NCBI RefSeq assembly: GCF_009363075.1
Contig: NZ_CP045293.1
Span: forward strand, 3,844,001 to 3,908,000
Source of the DNA: Paenibacillus guangzhouensis
GTDB lineage: Bacteria > Bacillota > Bacilli > Paenibacillales > Paenibacillaceae
Direction: 5' to 3'
DNA length: 64,000 nt
The notes beneath the pieces are model-generated. The model saw only the letters and a list, made by a program, of their open reading frames with translations. It did not search any database and was not told the origin of the DNA. Positions 63,467-64,000 of the stretch are shown here, one piece after another. The stretch's first letter is position 1; each line of letters opens with the position of its first letter. The translations under genes and the position numbers were made by a program.

Positions 63467-63485
63467 TGATTCTCACTGATTATCA
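63467..63485 (-). promoter_or_regulatory. Possible Fur-type inverted repeat before sufC
   Basis: A 19-bp imperfect inverted repeat (minus strand TGATAATCAGTGAGAATCA) lies about 80 bp before the sufC start. It contains GATAAT- and GAATCA-like hexamers as in Fur boxes, but the match to the consensus is weak. Iron control of suf is a guess here. Confidence 0.25.
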
Positions 63486-63574
63486 ACTGTAATTTTACTT
63501 TATTTTCAACTTGAAAGCAATGAAATCGACTTCAGGGACACAGTTTAACATGCCTTGTAAGATTAGAACGTCAT

Positions 63575-64000
63575 TCACACTGCTAGCGCTTTTCGTATTC
63601 TTGCAACCTGCTCTTGAAACGCTTCGTCCGATAAGACAGGTTCGAATCGATTTCGGTCCACCGTCGCCACCTGACTCGGCAGATTGACCCATGACTTGCA
63701 GCCCAGGTACTCTTCTTCGATCGCAATCTTAAGTCCCGGATCTACCTTATAGACACGCAAGAGCAATACATGGAGCGGAAGTTTCTTCTTCCACTTCAGA
63801 CGTTCTTCGGCGAAGTGATCGGTCCAGATATGAAAATCGCGAAGCCGATTCAGCATCTCCTGATCATGAATTTCGATATCTTCGACAACCTCAGCATATA
63901 AACGAAGTGTCACTTGCGTATCGTCCGGCGACCACTCGGCCAGCGTCACATCGATATCGGATTGACTCGCCTCCTTCAGCAGCTCTCTTCGCTGATGCTC
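63575..64000 (-). CDS. DUF1802 family protein, C-terminal part
   Basis: The frame runs off the right edge; about 141 C-terminal residues are visible. EHQRRELLKEASQ, FHIWTDHFAEERLKWKKKLPLHVLLLRVYKV (quoted as the core motif region) and GCKSWVNLPSQ match my recollection of the DUF1802 family, proteins of unknown function often about 200 residues long. A GTG at about 63949 is in frame, but coding clearly continues upstream of it, so the true start lies outside the window. It is upstream of sufC on the same strand, 185 bp away. Confidence 0.75.
   Translation of the reverse strand, partial: EHQRRELLKEASQSDIDVTLAEWSPDDTQVTLRLYAEVVEDIEIHDQEMLNRLRDFHIWTDHFAEERLKWKKKLPLHVLLLRVYKVDPGLKIAIEEEYLGCKSWVNLPSQVATVDRNRFEPVLSDEAFQEQVARIRKALAV

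Overview
The window reads as chromosome of an endospore-forming Firmicute, most likely a Paenibacillus relative. The evidence is the set of sporulation genes (YtrH, YtrI, CotJABC, two YtvI-type proteins, YheC/YheD-type proteins), a sufCDSUB operon in Bacillus order, Lpl-type sugar ABC transport with a YesM/YesN-type two-component pair, an S-layer-anchored Ig-like protein, and strong AAGGAGG ribosome binding sites. No phage, insertion sequence, CRISPR array or plasmid gene was seen.

Layout. 1-7.7 kb: icd (cut by the window edge) and citZ, then the polyphosphate pair ppx/ppk (convergent, with a Pho-box-like array before ppk), ytvI, fxsA and a thioesterase. 7.8-18.5 kb: pyk, accA, accD, a small unknown gene, pgpA, dnaE, ytrH, ytrI and ytpI. 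This follows the Bacillus order as I remember it, but pfkA, the malic enzyme gene and nrnA are missing from their usual places. Between pgpA and dnaE lies about 1.2 kb without genes, holding a 13-unit hairpin array. 18.6-28 kb: a carbohydrate locus with histidine kinase, AraC-type regulator, lipoprotein binding protein, two permeases and a large uncharacterised (probably alpha-toroid) protein. A cre-like site and an intra-operon terminator hairpin suggest how it is controlled. 28-34.6 kb: ytoI, a large SLH/Ig-like surface protein, a small membrane protein behind a double-duty hairpin, and yheA/yheB.

34.7-44.9 kb is the most striking region: seven YheC/YheD-type ATP-grasp ligases, one GNAT acetyltransferase and one family-2 glycosyltransferase in two convergent operons. 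Six of the seven ligases form three pairs of close paralogues. The pair order suggests that a three-gene block was duplicated and part of the second copy inverted. These proteins are linked to the spore coat in Bacillus, but no substrate is known to me.

45-64 kb: a GntR regulator with a kinase-like/phosphomannose-isomerase fusion and a perfect 24-bp palindrome in its promoter; three tRNA genes (Glu, Gly, Leu); cotJABC; a second YtvI-type protein; a CNNM/CBS protein; radical-SAM YfkAB; two HD-GYP proteins flanking uppP and yunD; and the suf operon. The window ends inside a DUF1802 gene.

Intergenic DNA also carries copies of a degenerate interspersed element (about 11.3, 13.4 and 33.4 kb) whose hairpin arms change in step between copies, as expected for a conserved RNA or DNA fold. 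All assignments come from reading the sequence; no database search was run.
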